The notes under the pieces are model-generated. The model did not search any database, was not told the origin of the DNA, and was given only the letters and a program-made list of their open reading frames with translations. From Sphingomonas sp. IC081 (GTDB lineage: Bacteria; Pseudomonadota; Alphaproteobacteria; Sphingomonadales; Sphingomonadaceae): DNA of 64,000 nt. How positions within the stretch are numbered: the stretch's first letter is position 1; each line of letters opens with the position of its first letter. Positions 1 to 11,808 of the stretch are shown here, piece by piece. Where the stretch lies: positions 817,001 to 881,000 of the forward strand of contig NZ_CP029761.1 in NCBI RefSeq assembly GCF_006874585.1, read 5' to 3'. Position numbers and translations under genes: made by a program.

Positions 1-312
1 CTGGCGGGCGTAGTCGGCCCGGCCGGACTGGTAGTCGCCTTCCTCGAAATCGCCGTCGTCATCGCCCGACTGGCGATAGGCCTTCCAGCCCTTGGCGTAC
101 TGTGCATCGCGCTGGCGCACGTAGGCGAGCTGGTCCTGGTTGAGCTTGCGGATGATGGCCCGGTCGCGGGCGATGGCCTCGGGCGTCATCGTCGGATCGC
201 GCGGATCGTCGGCGAGCGCCGGGCTGGCGAATGCGGTGGCCAGCGTTGCCGCGGACACCATTGCGAAAGCCGGCGCGCCCAGTGCGCGCAGGAAAAGCGA
301 CCCCCTCATCAT
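1..312 (-). CDS. Exported hypothetical protein (partial, 3' end outside window)
   Basis: I do not recognise this protein. Reading leftward from an ATG at 310-312 the frame stays open for 104 codons to the window edge. The N-terminus has a basic start, a hydrophobic stretch and an Ala-x-Ala-type end (ASPALA before DDPRDP), which is a convincing Sec signal peptide of about 34 residues. The mature part is very polar, with an Arg/Lys/Gln-rich helix followed by an acidic run of Gly and Asp. A second in-frame ATG sits directly at 307-309. The product is probably periplasmic; the length and the rest of the domain content cannot be judged from this fragment. Confidence 0.7.
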   Translation of the reverse strand, partial: MMRGSLFLRALGAPAFAMVSAATLATAFASPALADDPRDPTMTPEAIARDRAIIRKLNQDQLAYVRQRDAQYAKGWKAYRQSGDDDGDFEEGDYQSGRADYARQ

Positions 313-759
313 TGTACTCCGTCCCTGAAGGTGTTTGCGCGCATCTCTGGCGGTCTTCGCGGCGCCGCGCAAAGCCAATGCGACGAATTGCGCGGCGCGG
401 AGACGGAGCGTGCCGAGCCTGCGGCGGGCTGCCGTGCTGCGGGGGAACCCGATACGGGGTGGGGCTGGGGGATGGCTGGGTGGGGGCTGGGTAGGGACGG
501 GCGGCCGATGCGGTGCCGCGTCCTGACCGCTTTGGGCCCGGCCTGGCGGATTTGATTTCCGCGAATAATAATAGTGATAAACGTTAAAAATAGTTCGTTT
601 CGCTCTATTTTTATAACTACACGCGCTTTTGCAAGTATGTTTCAGGTGATGTTGGTGGGTTTATTTCGGAAACGTTCTGAAATTGCGTGGGGGTGTATTT
701 ATGGATCACGCACCGGCCTCGCGCAAGCGGCGGGGCCGGTGCGAAATCCCACATTTTTC
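313..759. other. Intergenic region, no gene seen
   Basis: About 450 bases between two leftward genes. The left half is GC-rich without convincing coding bias; the right half (about 555-700) is markedly AT-rich and probably holds the promoter of the exported protein at 1-312. A 9-bp inverted repeat (710-718 with 734-742, GCACCGGCC/GGCCGGTGC) lies just past the stop of the UrcA gene and may end its transcript, although no good T-run follows on the minus strand. Confidence 0.5.
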
Positions 760-1176
760 CTAGCGTTGCGCAAAGACGGCCAGGGAGCCGCCGCCGCTGC
801 CGGCGAGCGCGAGGGTTTCGCCGCGTTCGCGGGCGGCCATGCGCTGGGCGAAGAGTTCGTCACGCGCTGCATAGGCGCGGCCGGTGGATTCGTCGCGGCA
901 GCTGATCATGTTGCTGTATTCCGGAATATCACGGTAATCCGCGAAGCCGCAGACCTTCTTGACGGCGGAATCGAGGCGAACGGTCAGGCGATCGCGGCCG
1001 TACGGGCTGTCGAGATCGAGGTCGCCGTAGCGCACCACGACCCGCGGGACGTTCCGGTCGATCTGATGCTTGACGACCACCTCCTCGGCGGCTGCCGGCG
1101 GCGTGAGCGCGATCATGGAGGCCGCGGTCAGGGCGGTGGCGGCGGCCATGGCGAACGTGGAATGGATCTTGTGCAT
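760..1176 (-). CDS. UrcA family protein
   Basis: Small exported protein of 138 residues in the UrcA family, a group of unknown function common in Sphingomonadales and Caulobacterales. The N-terminus (MHKIHSTFAMAAATAL) is a clear Sec signal peptide ending near PPAAAEE. The mature part shows the family pattern: a V-V-R-Y-G-D-L-D-L motif, a following R-L-x-x-R-L-D-S-A-V segment, then two cysteines (CGF and SCRD) that could form a disulfide. The frame can be extended 11 codons upstream, but the ATG at 1174-1176 gives the proper signal peptide. It stands alone, with AT-rich DNA on both sides. Likely periplasmic; the role is unknown. Confidence 0.85.
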   Translation of the reverse strand: MHKIHSTFAMAAATALTAASMIALTPPAAAEEVVVKHQIDRNVPRVVVRYGDLDLDSPYGRDRLTVRLDSAVKKVCGFADYRDIPEYSNMISCRDESTGRAYAARDELFAQRMAARERGETLALAGSGGGSLAVFAQR

Positions 1177-1694
1177 CTTGGGTACTCCTCCTGAGTGTGC
1201 AGCTCCCATCGCCCGCGAAGCCTCCCTGCTGCGCGAACCTGCAAACTGCCTGCGGCCCGGACGAATTCCGAAAAAAGCAAAGTTGTGCAGATGCTTGTTC
1301 CGCCGGCTCGATGGCTCGCCGGAAGGTACTGCATGGACTGCTGTTCGCCCGTGTTGCGACGATCCTGGCCAAGCGATTGTTATGCTGCCTTTACTTATTT
1401 TAACGAGGCAGAAAACACGGCAAAGCGTGAGTCGATACTATATTCGGGCAGGGACTCTATTATGCATCATCGCGGGGCTTTCAAGTCCGCAAACCCCCGG
1501 ATCGGCAAACGGCATCCGTGCTTCGATGGAGTGCATTGAATCGCCGACGAATGACGCGGCGATAAATTTGCAGGCGCTTTGCGGCGGGGTGGGGCATGCG
1601 TTGATTTCCTCAAGCGCGTTCCCAAATGACGCCGGACCGGTCCTGCTGCGGCATGGCTTGCGTGTCGCGAACAAATCTGGAACATACCGCCCCC
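1177..1694. other. Intergenic region upstream of uvrA
   Basis: About 520 bases between the divergent UrcA and uvrA genes. It is AT-richer than its surroundings between 1370 and 1620. Apart from the LexA box next to uvrA, no gene or strong hairpin was found. ORFs here have poor codon usage and no recognisable motif. Confidence 0.5.
1669..1683 (+). promoter_or_regulatory. LexA (SOS) box upstream of uvrA
   Basis: GAAC-AAATCTG-GAAC, an exact match to the alphaproteobacterial LexA operator (direct repeat GTTC-N7-GTTC, read here on the other strand). It ends 11 nt before the uvrA ATG, so LexA would cover the start region. uvrA is a classic SOS gene, which makes the assignment strong. Confidence 0.85.
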
Positions 1695-4601
<2,907 letters not shown>

Positions 4602-4611
4602 GCAAGCCCAA

Positions 4612-5184
4612 GTGAGCGGGAGACGCGACGTTAACTCCGGCTATCGGCCCGAGTTCGTCGCTGCCCTCCAGCTTTTCGCGCGCGTCAGCGAGGCCATGCA
4701 CCTGCGCGGCCTGCAAAGGCCCATTCTGGTCGGCGGGGCGGCGGCGGAACTATGGTCGCTCAGCGCGGTCACCACCGGCGACTTCGACATCTGCACCACC
4801 CGCCAGCCGGAACTCGAAGAGGAGATGGAGCGGGCGGGGCTCGTCCGCCCGCGCGGCGCGGGCGCCATGCTCAAGGGCTGGGTTCACCCGGAATTACGGC
4901 TCGGCTTCGAGGTCGTTGCCGAAGTGCCGATGGATGGCAACATCGAGCCTGCCCGCTTGCGCCTGATCCGGCCGGTCGGTGAAACGGCTTTGTTCCGCGT
5001 GATCAGCGTCGAAGACCTGATTGCGGATCGCATGGGCCAGTACGCCTCACGCAGCGCGCCGGACCGTATCGATCAGGCGCGTATTCTGCTATCCCTTCAC
5101 CCCGATGCGGATCTGGACTATCTTGAACGTCGCATCCGTGAGGAAAGCATGGGCGATTATGGCGTCGAAGACATCATCGACTGA
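4612..5184 (+). CDS. Nucleotidyltransferase-fold protein (DUF6036/AbiEii-like)
   Basis: Protein of 190 residues starting at GTG, 10 nt after the uvrA stop. It looks like a minimal nucleotidyltransferase of the DUF6036/AbiEii type: VGGAAAELWSL followed by TGDFDICT supplies the glycine pair and the D-x-D metal site expected near residues 41-60. Related proteins include toxin components of AbiE-like toxin-antitoxin systems and stand-alone proteins of unknown substrate. The C-terminal half is helical (ISVEDLIADRMGQYAS, then DQARILLSL), as in this group. The end overlaps the next small gene by 26 nt, so the two are probably co-translated. It could depend on the uvrA transcript. The fold call is fairly firm; the function is inference. 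Confidence 0.75.
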   Translation: MSGRRDVNSGYRPEFVAALQLFARVSEAMHLRGLQRPILVGGAAAELWSLSAVTTGDFDICTTRQPELEEEMERAGLVRPRGAGAMLKGWVHPELRLGFEVVAEVPMDGNIEPARLRLIRPVGETALFRVISVEDLIADRMGQYASRSAPDRIDQARILLSLHPDADLDYLERRIREESMGDYGVEDIID

Positions 5185-5347
5185 ACCCGCAGAGACGGTC
5201 ATGGACATGGCCGATCTCGGCGCGCGCCTTGCTGCCCGGCGGAAGGCCGCGGGCATACTCGACCTACCGCGTAATGCAGGGGCGGATCGCACAACTGCAA
5301 AACAGGCTCTGTTGGACGAAATCGTGAAGAGCGGCGCGGCTTGGTAG
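5159..5347 (+). CDS. Small hypothetical protein overlapping the nucleotidyltransferase gene
   Basis: Unrecognised 62-residue protein. Its ATG (5159) lies inside the 3' end of the upstream nucleotidyltransferase gene, giving a 26-nt overlap. The central part, GARLAARRKAAGI, is a strongly basic amphipathic helix, and the C-terminus (TTAKQALLDEIVKSGAAW) is a second helix. A second ATG at 5201 would give a 47-residue version. Small basic helical proteins overlapping a nucleotidyltransferase gene are often its partner, but nothing here proves that. It stops 10 nt before the end of the convergent DUF6680 gene. Confidence 0.6.
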   Translation: MASKTSSTEPAETVMDMADLGARLAARRKAAGILDLPRNAGADRTTAKQALLDEIVKSGAAW

Positions 5348-5357
5348 CTTATGCAAA

Positions 5358-5939
5358 TTATATTTGTTTGGTGTCTAAGTTATTTGGCTTTGGGGGCCAT
5401 ATCGATTCGGTGATATTCGAATCTTCTATCTGATCTTCTTGTTGCCCTAAGAGTTGTTTCATAGCCGCTTCGCGTTGGAGGGACTTCATTTCTCGGTCTT
5501 GCGCCAGAGCGTTGGGGAAATAGATGCGACCAAAATCATCGAGGCGCAAAGTGTCCCCGAGGCCGAGTTCCTTTGTCATCTCCCTTAAAAGCTTTCTCAT
5601 TCGTTCATCGACGACGTGTGCTTGCCAGGGCGATTGATTGAGGGATTGATATAGCTCCGCCCAAGATTCTCTAACTCTGACAGATTTGTTGAAAGCAACG
5701 TCTATTGAGTTCAAGGCGCGCACATTTTCTTCAGACGCCAATTCTGCGCGATTTTGCATTAACTGCGAGAAAACATTTAACTGGAAACGTCGTGATTCAG
5801 TTTCACTCTCGCCTTCTCGCCGTAGTTTTTCGGCCATTTTCGCCGCGGTTAACGGTGCTCTCCACGTCGCGACAGCTGCTGCGATCGCTGCTATTGCGCT
5901 CAAGCCCGCTGTAACTGTGCCAGTATCAATATCCCACAT
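5358..5939 (-). CDS. DUF6680-like membrane-anchored protein
   Basis: Protein of 193 residues resembling the uncharacterised DUF6680 group. The N-terminus is hydrophobic (TAGLSAIAAIAAAVATW, roughly residues 9-25), a likely single membrane anchor, followed by a basic helix (AAKMAEKLRREGESETESRR) and a long helical region with a conserved look (ELASEENVRALNSIDVAF). The tail is polar. It starts 18 nt after the stop of the GrlR-like gene on the same strand, so the two form an operon. Base composition is clearly more AT-rich than the flanking core genes and third-position bias is weak, which suggests acquisition by transfer. Function unknown; family assignment from sequence memory only. Confidence 0.7.
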   Translation of the reverse strand: MWDIDTGTVTAGLSAIAAIAAAVATWRAPLTAAKMAEKLRREGESETESRRFQLNVFSQLMQNRAELASEENVRALNSIDVAFNKSVRVRESWAELYQSLNQSPWQAHVVDERMRKLLREMTKELGLGDTLRLDDFGRIYFPNALAQDREMKSLQREAAMKQLLGQQEDQIEDSNITESIWPPKPNNLDTKQI

Positions 5940-5957
5940 AATGCCCCCTGAAGTACA

Positions 5958-6302
5958 CTAAATATCTCTGATCTTATTCATCTTTATATTGATTTGACCG
6001 AGTGGTGTTTCCAATTTGATGTAGTCGAGATTGAAATCTTGGGCGCCAAACTTGATTGGAATGTCGTAGGTCATTCCTGTCGGTCCAGCCGAAGCGCCTT
6101 GTATAACAGTTCTGCCACTTGGCACTTTAACAGTTACAACGCCGTCAATTGAGCCATCATCAGATGCTGTGTAGGTCCCATCAAATTGAACTCCGAGAGG
6201 GTCGGCGCCGACGATTTTTCCTCCAAAGAAAATGAACATCGCGAAGCCTTGTCCTTCGCTACCGGTCATGTAGCTCGCGTAAAATCCGTCCCATCCTGCC
6301 AT
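5958..6302 (-). CDS. GrlR-like small beta-barrel protein
   Basis: Protein of 114 residues. The pattern is short beta strands: an opening W-D-G-F-Y-x-S-Y, a GEGQGFAMFIFFGGKIVGAD-like glycine-rich strand pair, then F-D-G-T-Y and a C-terminal strand. This matches the small lipocalin-like fold of the GrlR family, whose founding member is a negative regulator of type III secretion in enteric pathogens; in other bacteria such proteins are uncharacterised. No signal peptide, so probably cytoplasmic. It is the first gene of a two-gene leftward operon with the DUF6680-like gene and shares its low GC. The GrlR assignment is moderate; no type III secretion gene is nearby. Confidence 0.6.
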   Translation of the reverse strand: MAGWDGFYASYMTGSEGQGFAMFIFFGGKIVGADPLGVQFDGTYTASDDGSIDGVVTVKVPSGRTVIQGASAGPTGMTYDIPIKFGAQDFNLDYIKLETPLGQINIKMNKIRDI

Positions 6303-6431
6303 AGTGTATCTCTTTTTGAGTAGCGGCGCGCGGAGTCACGCTGGCTTCGAATAGAGCGTATCACGTTATTACTCTTGGCTTAATAGTGGCGTCTCACTTT
6401 CCTACACCTCCCCCCATGCGATAAATGATCC

Positions 6432-6486
6432 GGTTCACCCCGGCGCGGCGGCGCCGGGGCTTTGGCTCCAGTCCTGGGGGTGAACC
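6432..6486. repeat. Inverted repeat with a competing inner hairpin
   Basis: Outer arms GGTTCACCCC (6432-6441) and GGGGTGAACC (6477-6486) pair perfectly over 10 bp. An inner stem, CCCCGGCG (6438-6445) with CGCCGGGG (6452-6459), shares four bases with the left outer arm, so the two stems exclude each other. An ATG follows directly at 6487. No T-run, so not a normal terminator. Confidence 0.6.
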
Positions 6487-6614
6487 ATGTCCGACCATTC
6501 AAACTCTTCGTATCCCACCGCTGCCGGGCGGGGGTGGATTCCGGGCTCTCGGGATATCGGGTTGCCGGGGGAGTCCTTTCCGCGCGGGCGGGGTGGGCGC
6601 CCGGCTGAGGGCGA

Positions 6615-6632
6615 TCCCGGCTCTTGCCGGGA
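6615..6632. repeat. REP-like palindrome
   Basis: TCCCGGC-tctt-GCCGGGA, a 7-bp perfect stem with a 4-nt loop. Short palindromes of this kind, CCGGCnnnnGCCGG, are scattered through many sphingomonad intergenic regions. Only one copy stands out here. Confidence 0.4.
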
Positions 6633-6732
6633 CGACGGGGAGGGGCTTGGCGGCGCTGCCGGGCCGGGCGCTTCGGCTTTGCCGGGCGCAAGGGAAAGGT
6701 TCGGGGAGCGCGAGGGCGATAGTCCTCGCATC

Positions 6733-7601
6733 TTGACGTGTTCTTCTCCTGCGGGCGGCGGCGACCTCGCTCTCGACCGGACGTCGCAAGGGGCCGATCT
6801 CTCCTCCCGCAATGCGTGGACGGCGGAGCGCAAGGTGCGGTTCCTGCACCGGCTGGCGGAGAAGGGCGACGTGCGCTCGGCCTGCGCGGGGGTGGGGCTG
6901 TCGCGGCAGTCGGCCTATGTGCTGCGGCGGCGGGACGCTCTGTTTGCGCTCGGGTGGGATGCGGCGCTGGTGCTGGCGCGGCGGCATGTCGAGGAGGTGC
7001 TGGCGGTGCGGGCGCTCGACGGGGTGGAGGAGGCCGTGTTCTACCACGGCGAGCAGGTGGCGGTGCGGCGGCGCTTTGATGCGCGGCTGCTGCTCGCGCA
7101 TCTGGCGCGGCTCGACCGGGCGGCGGCGGAGACGGCGGCGGGGGCGCATGCCGACCGGTTCGACGAAGTGCTGGCGCTGGTGGCGGGCGAGGTGCCGGAG
7201 GAGCTGGTGCTGCTCGGCGGCGAGGAGGAGGGCGCGGGTTTGCCGCCGGAGCGGTCGCGCTACGTGGCGGAGCTGGGCGCGGCGATGGCGGCGGCCGAGC
7301 GCGAGGCCTGGCTCGATGCGGTAGATGCCGGGGAGGAGGCCGGTGATGGGCCCGCGCCCGATCCCGAGGCGTGCCGCGCGCTGGCGGCGGGCGAGTGGGA
7401 TGCGTGGCAGGGCCGGGCGGCGGCGCGGGTGGACGGGGTGCTGGCCGAAGCCTCGGCGCCGATGGAGTTCAAGTCCGCGAATGGGGCTGGACTATCTTGC
7501 GCAGGACCGTGTCAACTGTGTCAACCGGACGGCGCGGCGGGTGCGCGAAAAAATATCGGCGTCCGGGAACTCTATGCTGGTGGCGGTGTTTCTATGGGTG
7601 A
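6733..7601 (+). CDS. Helix-turn-helix protein resembling terminase small subunits; 3' end probably frameshifted
   Basis: The coding core (about 6815-7480) encodes a homeodomain-like HTH: WTAERKVRFLHRLAEKGDV, then ACAGVGLSRQSAYVLRRRD, followed by EEAVFYHGEQVAVRRRFD and LLLAHLARLDR. This is the layout of a sphingomonad group of stand-alone HTH proteins related to phage terminase small subunits. The start is uncertain; an in-frame TTG at 6733 is the latest good option, and a frame is open from 6487. In the starting frame no stop comes until 8436, deep inside rlpA and argG on the other strand, and G/C at third positions collapses after about 7480. Two other frames look better there, ending at 7601 or 7651. 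I infer an indel near 7475-7490; the end given is a guess. Confidence 0.45.
7506..7527 (+). repeat. 22-bp dispersed repeat, copy 1 (tandem GTGTCAAC motif)
   Basis: ACCGTGTCAACTGTGTCAAC followed by CG. It consists of two TGTCAAC units two bases apart. An exact inverted copy lies at 11787-11808. It sits at the 3' end of the HTH gene. Confidence 0.7.
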
Positions 7602-7680
7602 AGGCCGGCGCGGTGCTTCCCCCACCCCCCTCCGTTACCGCGTCGGCCTAACCTTTTTCCAGATCAGGCAGGACGGGCGA

Positions 7681-8223
7681 TCAGTCGTCTTCGAGGACGG
7701 CGAGTTCGACTTTCCCGGAGCCGGCGCGCGAGATGCCGATCTTGTCGGCGGCGGCCTTGCTGAGGTCGATCAGGCGGTTCGAGTGGAACGGGCCGCGGTC
7801 GTTGACGGTGACGATCACCGACTGGCCGTTGGCGGGATTGGTGACACGGACCTGCGAGCCGAGCGGCAGGGTGCGATGCGCGGCGGTGAGGCGGGCCGGG
7901 TCGAAACGCTCGCCGCTGGCGGTGCGGTTGCCGGCGAGTTCGCGGCCGTAGAAGCTGGCCATGCCCGAACCGATGGTCTCGAACTGCGGCTCTTCGGGCT
8001 CGATGGCGTCGGTAAGCGGCGTGGTCGCTACCGGTGCGACGGGCAGGGCGACCATGGCGGTCGGCGCCTTGATGGCCGCAACCGGCTCGGCGCCGGGCAG
8101 CGCGACCAGCCGGCCTTCGGCGATGGCCGAAGAGGCAGGAGCTGCGATGAGCGCCGCGGTCGCCAGAGCGAAGCCGATGCGCTTTGCGAGAGCCTTAGGC
8201 GGTTGGTTTTGCTTCCCCGTCAT
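7681..8223 (-). CDS. rlpA: Septal ring lytic transglycosylase RlpA family protein
   Basis: Exported double-psi beta-barrel protein of 180 residues related to RlpA, which cleaves peptidoglycan glycan strands lacking stem peptides at the septum. A signal peptide ends near SSAIAE (residue 36), followed by a low-complexity Ala/Pro linker. The barrel domain covers about residues 85-178 and shows the family signature: G-x-A-S-F-Y-G, then LAGNRTASGERFD, LTAAHRTLPLGS and VTVNDRGPF. The catalytic Asp is expected in NDRGPF. There is no C-terminal SPOR domain, so unlike E. coli RlpA it may be targeted differently; short SPOR-less versions are common in alphaproteobacteria. Transcribed leftward, ending before the HTH gene. 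Confidence 0.93.
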   Translation of the reverse strand: MTGKQNQPPKALAKRIGFALATAALIAAPASSAIAEGRLVALPGAEPVAAIKAPTAMVALPVAPVATTPLTDAIEPEEPQFETIGSGMASFYGRELAGNRTASGERFDPARLTAAHRTLPLGSQVRVTNPANGQSVIVTVNDRGPFHSNRLIDLSKAAADKIGISRAGSGKVELAVLEDD

Positions 8224-8268
8224 AGGCAGGGACTCCTACAGGCAGTTCGTCGCTGTGGGCACCCATGC

Positions 8269-8302
8269 AAAAGCGGCCCGTCGCACTTTGGCAACGGGCC
8301 GC
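8269..8302 (-). terminator. Rho-independent terminator after argG
   Basis: 9-bp stem GCGGCCCGT/ACGGGCCGC (8273-8281 with 8294-8302). On the minus strand it is followed by TTTT (8272-8269). It lies 50 bp beyond the argG stop. Confidence 0.75.
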
Positions 8303-8354
8303 CGGATGTCGTTAAGACGTTGAAAGGATTCGGAAGGCCGAATCCGGGGGGATC

Positions 8355-9575
<1,221 letters not shown>

Positions 9576-9664
9576 GGGCGCGGGCTCCGCAGGAATGGGC
9601 ATTGGATTCGGGACGCGCGCCTAACAGCACGCGCCCCCTTGCGCAATGAAGGAAAGGTATGGGT

Positions 9665-10915
9665 CTATGCGCCGAGCAGCGCGCCTTCCGCCGCCGCCAT
9701 GTAGTCGCGCGTGAACGGCAGTGTCTTGCGGGTACGGGCATACTGGATCTGGTAGTTGCACATGCTGCCGCTTTCGAAGGCGGCGGTGGCGCCGGCGAGG
9801 TAGAAGATCCACATGCGGTAGAACCGCTCGTCCATCATCGCGATGATCGCCGCCTTGTTGGCAACGCAGCGCTTGTACCATTCACGCAAGGTGAAGGCGT
9901 AGTGGAGGCGCAGGTTCTCGACGTCGGTGGCGATCAGGCGGAACTTCTCGCTGGCTGCCACCGTCTCGCTGAGCGCCGGGATGTAGCCGCCGGGGAAGAT
10001 GTACTTGCGGGTGAAGGCGTCGGTCGAGCCGGGCCCGCCCATGCGACCGATGGTGTGAAGCAGCATCACGCCGTCATCGGGCAGAAGCTGACCGCAGGCC
10101 TTGAAGAACTGCGCGAACTGCGCCTGCCCCACGTGCTCGAACATGCCGACCGAAACGATGCGGTCGAACTTCTCTCCGCGCGCTGCAAGGTCGCGGTAAT
10201 CGACGAGCTGGAACGTGCACTTGTCCGCCACGCCCGCCTGCTCGGCGCGTTCGCGGGCAAGTTCGAGCTGCTCCTCGCTGAGCGTGATGCCCAGCACCGA
10301 GACATCTGCGTGCCTGGCGAGGTAGATCGCCATGCCGCCCCAGCCGCAGCCGATGTCGAGCACGCGTTGGCCCGGTTCGAGCGCAAGCTTGGCGGCGATA
10401 TGCGCGAGCTTGGCGGTCTGTGCTTGCTCCAGCGTCATGCCTTCGGGATCGGGCCAGTAGGCGCAGGAATATTGCATGTGCTCGATATCGAGGAACAGCT
10501 TATAAAGCTCGTTGCCGATGTCGTAGTGGTGGGCGATGTTCTTCTTGGCGCTGGCGGCCTTGTTGATGCCGTCGACCAGCGTGACGAGCTTGCCGGTGAC
10601 TTTTTTCAGCGCCGACTGTTCGTGCAGTTCGCCGCCCTTGTCCCACTTGGCATTGGCGCGCAGCAGTTCGACAAGCCCCATGATGTCGTCGCCTTCGACG
10701 ACAAGCTTGCCGTCCATGTAGGCTTCCGCCGCGCCGAGGCGGGGGTCGGTGAGGATCTGGCGCTCGGCCTTGCTGTCGGTGAAGCGGATGCGCACATCCG
10801 GGAAGCCGGGAGTTGCCGTGCCGACACGCTTTACGCTGCCGTCGGGGCGGGTGAGTTCAAGCGTGCCCTGTCGGACGCCGCGTTCGAGGAAGCGATCGAG
10901 AATTCCCATTGCCAT
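9665..10915 (-). CDS. Cyclopropane-fatty-acyl-phospholipid synthase family protein (copy 1)
   Basis: SAM-dependent methyltransferase of 416 residues that adds a methylene bridge across double bonds of membrane phospholipid acyl chains, or a close relative. The N-terminal lipid-binding domain (about 1-130) includes DPRLGAAEAYMDG; then comes KKNIAHHYDIGNELYKLFLD, the family motif before the SAM site VLDIGCGWGG. The bicarbonate/active-site area shows SVGMFEHVG and YIFPGGYIP. Membrane-associated, cytoplasmic side. A second CFA-family gene lies at 38942-40234, and the two differ clearly, so the window holds paralogues with probably different substrates or expression. Start ATG at 10915; MAMGILDRFL looks right. 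Confidence 0.93.
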   Translation of the reverse strand: MAMGILDRFLERGVRQGTLELTRPDGSVKRVGTATPGFPDVRIRFTDSKAERQILTDPRLGAAEAYMDGKLVVEGDDIMGLVELLRANAKWDKGGELHEQSALKKVTGKLVTLVDGINKAASAKKNIAHHYDIGNELYKLFLDIEHMQYSCAYWPDPEGMTLEQAQTAKLAHIAAKLALEPGQRVLDIGCGWGGMAIYLARHADVSVLGITLSEEQLELARERAEQAGVADKCTFQLVDYRDLAARGEKFDRIVSVGMFEHVGQAQFAQFFKACGQLLPDDGVMLLHTIGRMGGPGSTDAFTRKYIFPGGYIPALSETVAASEKFRLIATDVENLRLHYAFTLREWYKRCVANKAAIIAMMDERFYRMWIFYLAGATAAFESGSMCNYQIQYARTRKTLPFTRDYMAAAEGALLGA

Positions 10916-11007
10916 CAGCCGTTTGTGAAGGGCGCGGAGGCCCGGAACAAGAGGGTTTCACGTGCGAAGGTCGCAAGCGAAGGCGAGAAATCCGGCAGCT
11001 TCTCTCC

Positions 11008-11763
11008 CTACTGCCGGGCGAGAAACAGGACGTCGCGCGGCTGCGCGAGGAGGTGCTGGCCTGAATCTACAAATAGCGTCTCCCCGCTCGCCAGCCAGCC
11101 GCTGCCCAGGAACAGCGCGGCTTCGGCGACATCTTCCGGAGTGGTCTTGCGGTGGAGCAGGTTCATGCGGTGCGAAATTTCGGTTTCGGCCTCGCTCTGG
11201 TCGTGGCTGGCGAGGATGGCGCCCGGCGCAAGGGCGTAGATCCGGTCTTCCTCGCGCTCCCGCGCCATCGAGAGCATCGGCACCGTCGCGGCAAGGGCGT
11301 GCTTGCTCATCGTGTAGGAGAAGAAGTCCGGATTGGGATTGAGCAGCTTCTGGTCGGTGACGTGGATCACCCGGCGGCCATGCGGGCTGCGTGACTGGGC
11401 GAGGAAGGCCTGCGCCAGCCGTACCGGGGTGGCGGCATTCACCCGCATCGCCTTTTCGTATGTCGCGGGATCGAGCTTTTGCGCGGTGTCGAGGTCGAAC
11501 ATCCCGGCGCAGTTCACCAGCACGCGCCAGTCCGCCAGTCGCTCAGCCAGCTGCGCGACCATGGCCAGGGGCGCGCCCCAGTCATCCAGCTCGCAGCTGA
11601 CGATCTCGGCGCTGGGCAGTTCGGCGGCGAGGTCCTCGGCCTGCGCGCGCGAGCGGCCATAGTGGATCACCACGTGCCAGCCCGCGGCGCCATAGGCACG
11701 GGCGATCGCCGCGCCGATCCGCTTGGCCCCGCCGGTGACGAGCATGGTTGGCCGTTCGCTCAT
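11008..11763 (-). CDS. FolM/pteridine reductase-like short-chain dehydrogenase
   Basis: NAD(P)H-dependent SDR of about 251 residues. The cofactor loop reads TGGAKRIGAAIA, where the R-I-G in place of G-I-G is typical of pteridine reductases and of FolM (dihydromonapterin reductase), which favour NADPH. The N-C-A-G strand and the catalytic Y-T-M-S-K are present, but the usual catalytic Ser position reads VTDQK, as in several FolM-like proteins. So the likely role is reduction of a pterin cofactor, perhaps for phenylalanine hydroxylase or folate recycling; this is inference. The ATG at 11763 follows AGGTGAG; a GTG at 11775 is also possible. A 22-bp dispersed repeat lies just upstream. Confidence 0.82.
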   Translation of the reverse strand: MSERPTMLVTGGAKRIGAAIARAYGAAGWHVVIHYGRSRAQAEDLAAELPSAEIVSCELDDWGAPLAMVAQLAERLADWRVLVNCAGMFDLDTAQKLDPATYEKAMRVNAATPVRLAQAFLAQSRSPHGRRVIHVTDQKLLNPNPDFFSYTMSKHALAATVPMLSMAREREEDRIYALAPGAILASHDQSEAETEISHRMNLLHRKTTPEDVAEAALFLGSGWLASGETLFVDSGQHLLAQPRDVLFLARQ

Positions 11764-11786
11764 GCCTGCACTCACCTGTCACCTTG

Positions 11787-11808
11787 CGGTTGACACAGTT
11801 GACACGGT
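11787..11808 (-). repeat. 22-bp dispersed repeat, copy 2 (inverted relative to copy 1)
   Basis: Exact reverse complement of 7506-7527. It lies 11 nt upstream of the alternative GTG start of the FolM-like gene, in the same orientation as that gene, so it falls in or near its 5' leader. Confidence 0.7.

Larger units (their letters stand above)
6303..6732. other. Repeat-rich intergenic stretch
   Basis: Between the GrlR-like gene and the HTH gene. The first 120 bases are AT-richer and probably hold the promoter of the leftward operon. The rest is GC-rich, with hairpins listed separately. An ORF crosses it from 6487, but its codon use before about 6730 is not gene-like. Confidence 0.45.
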
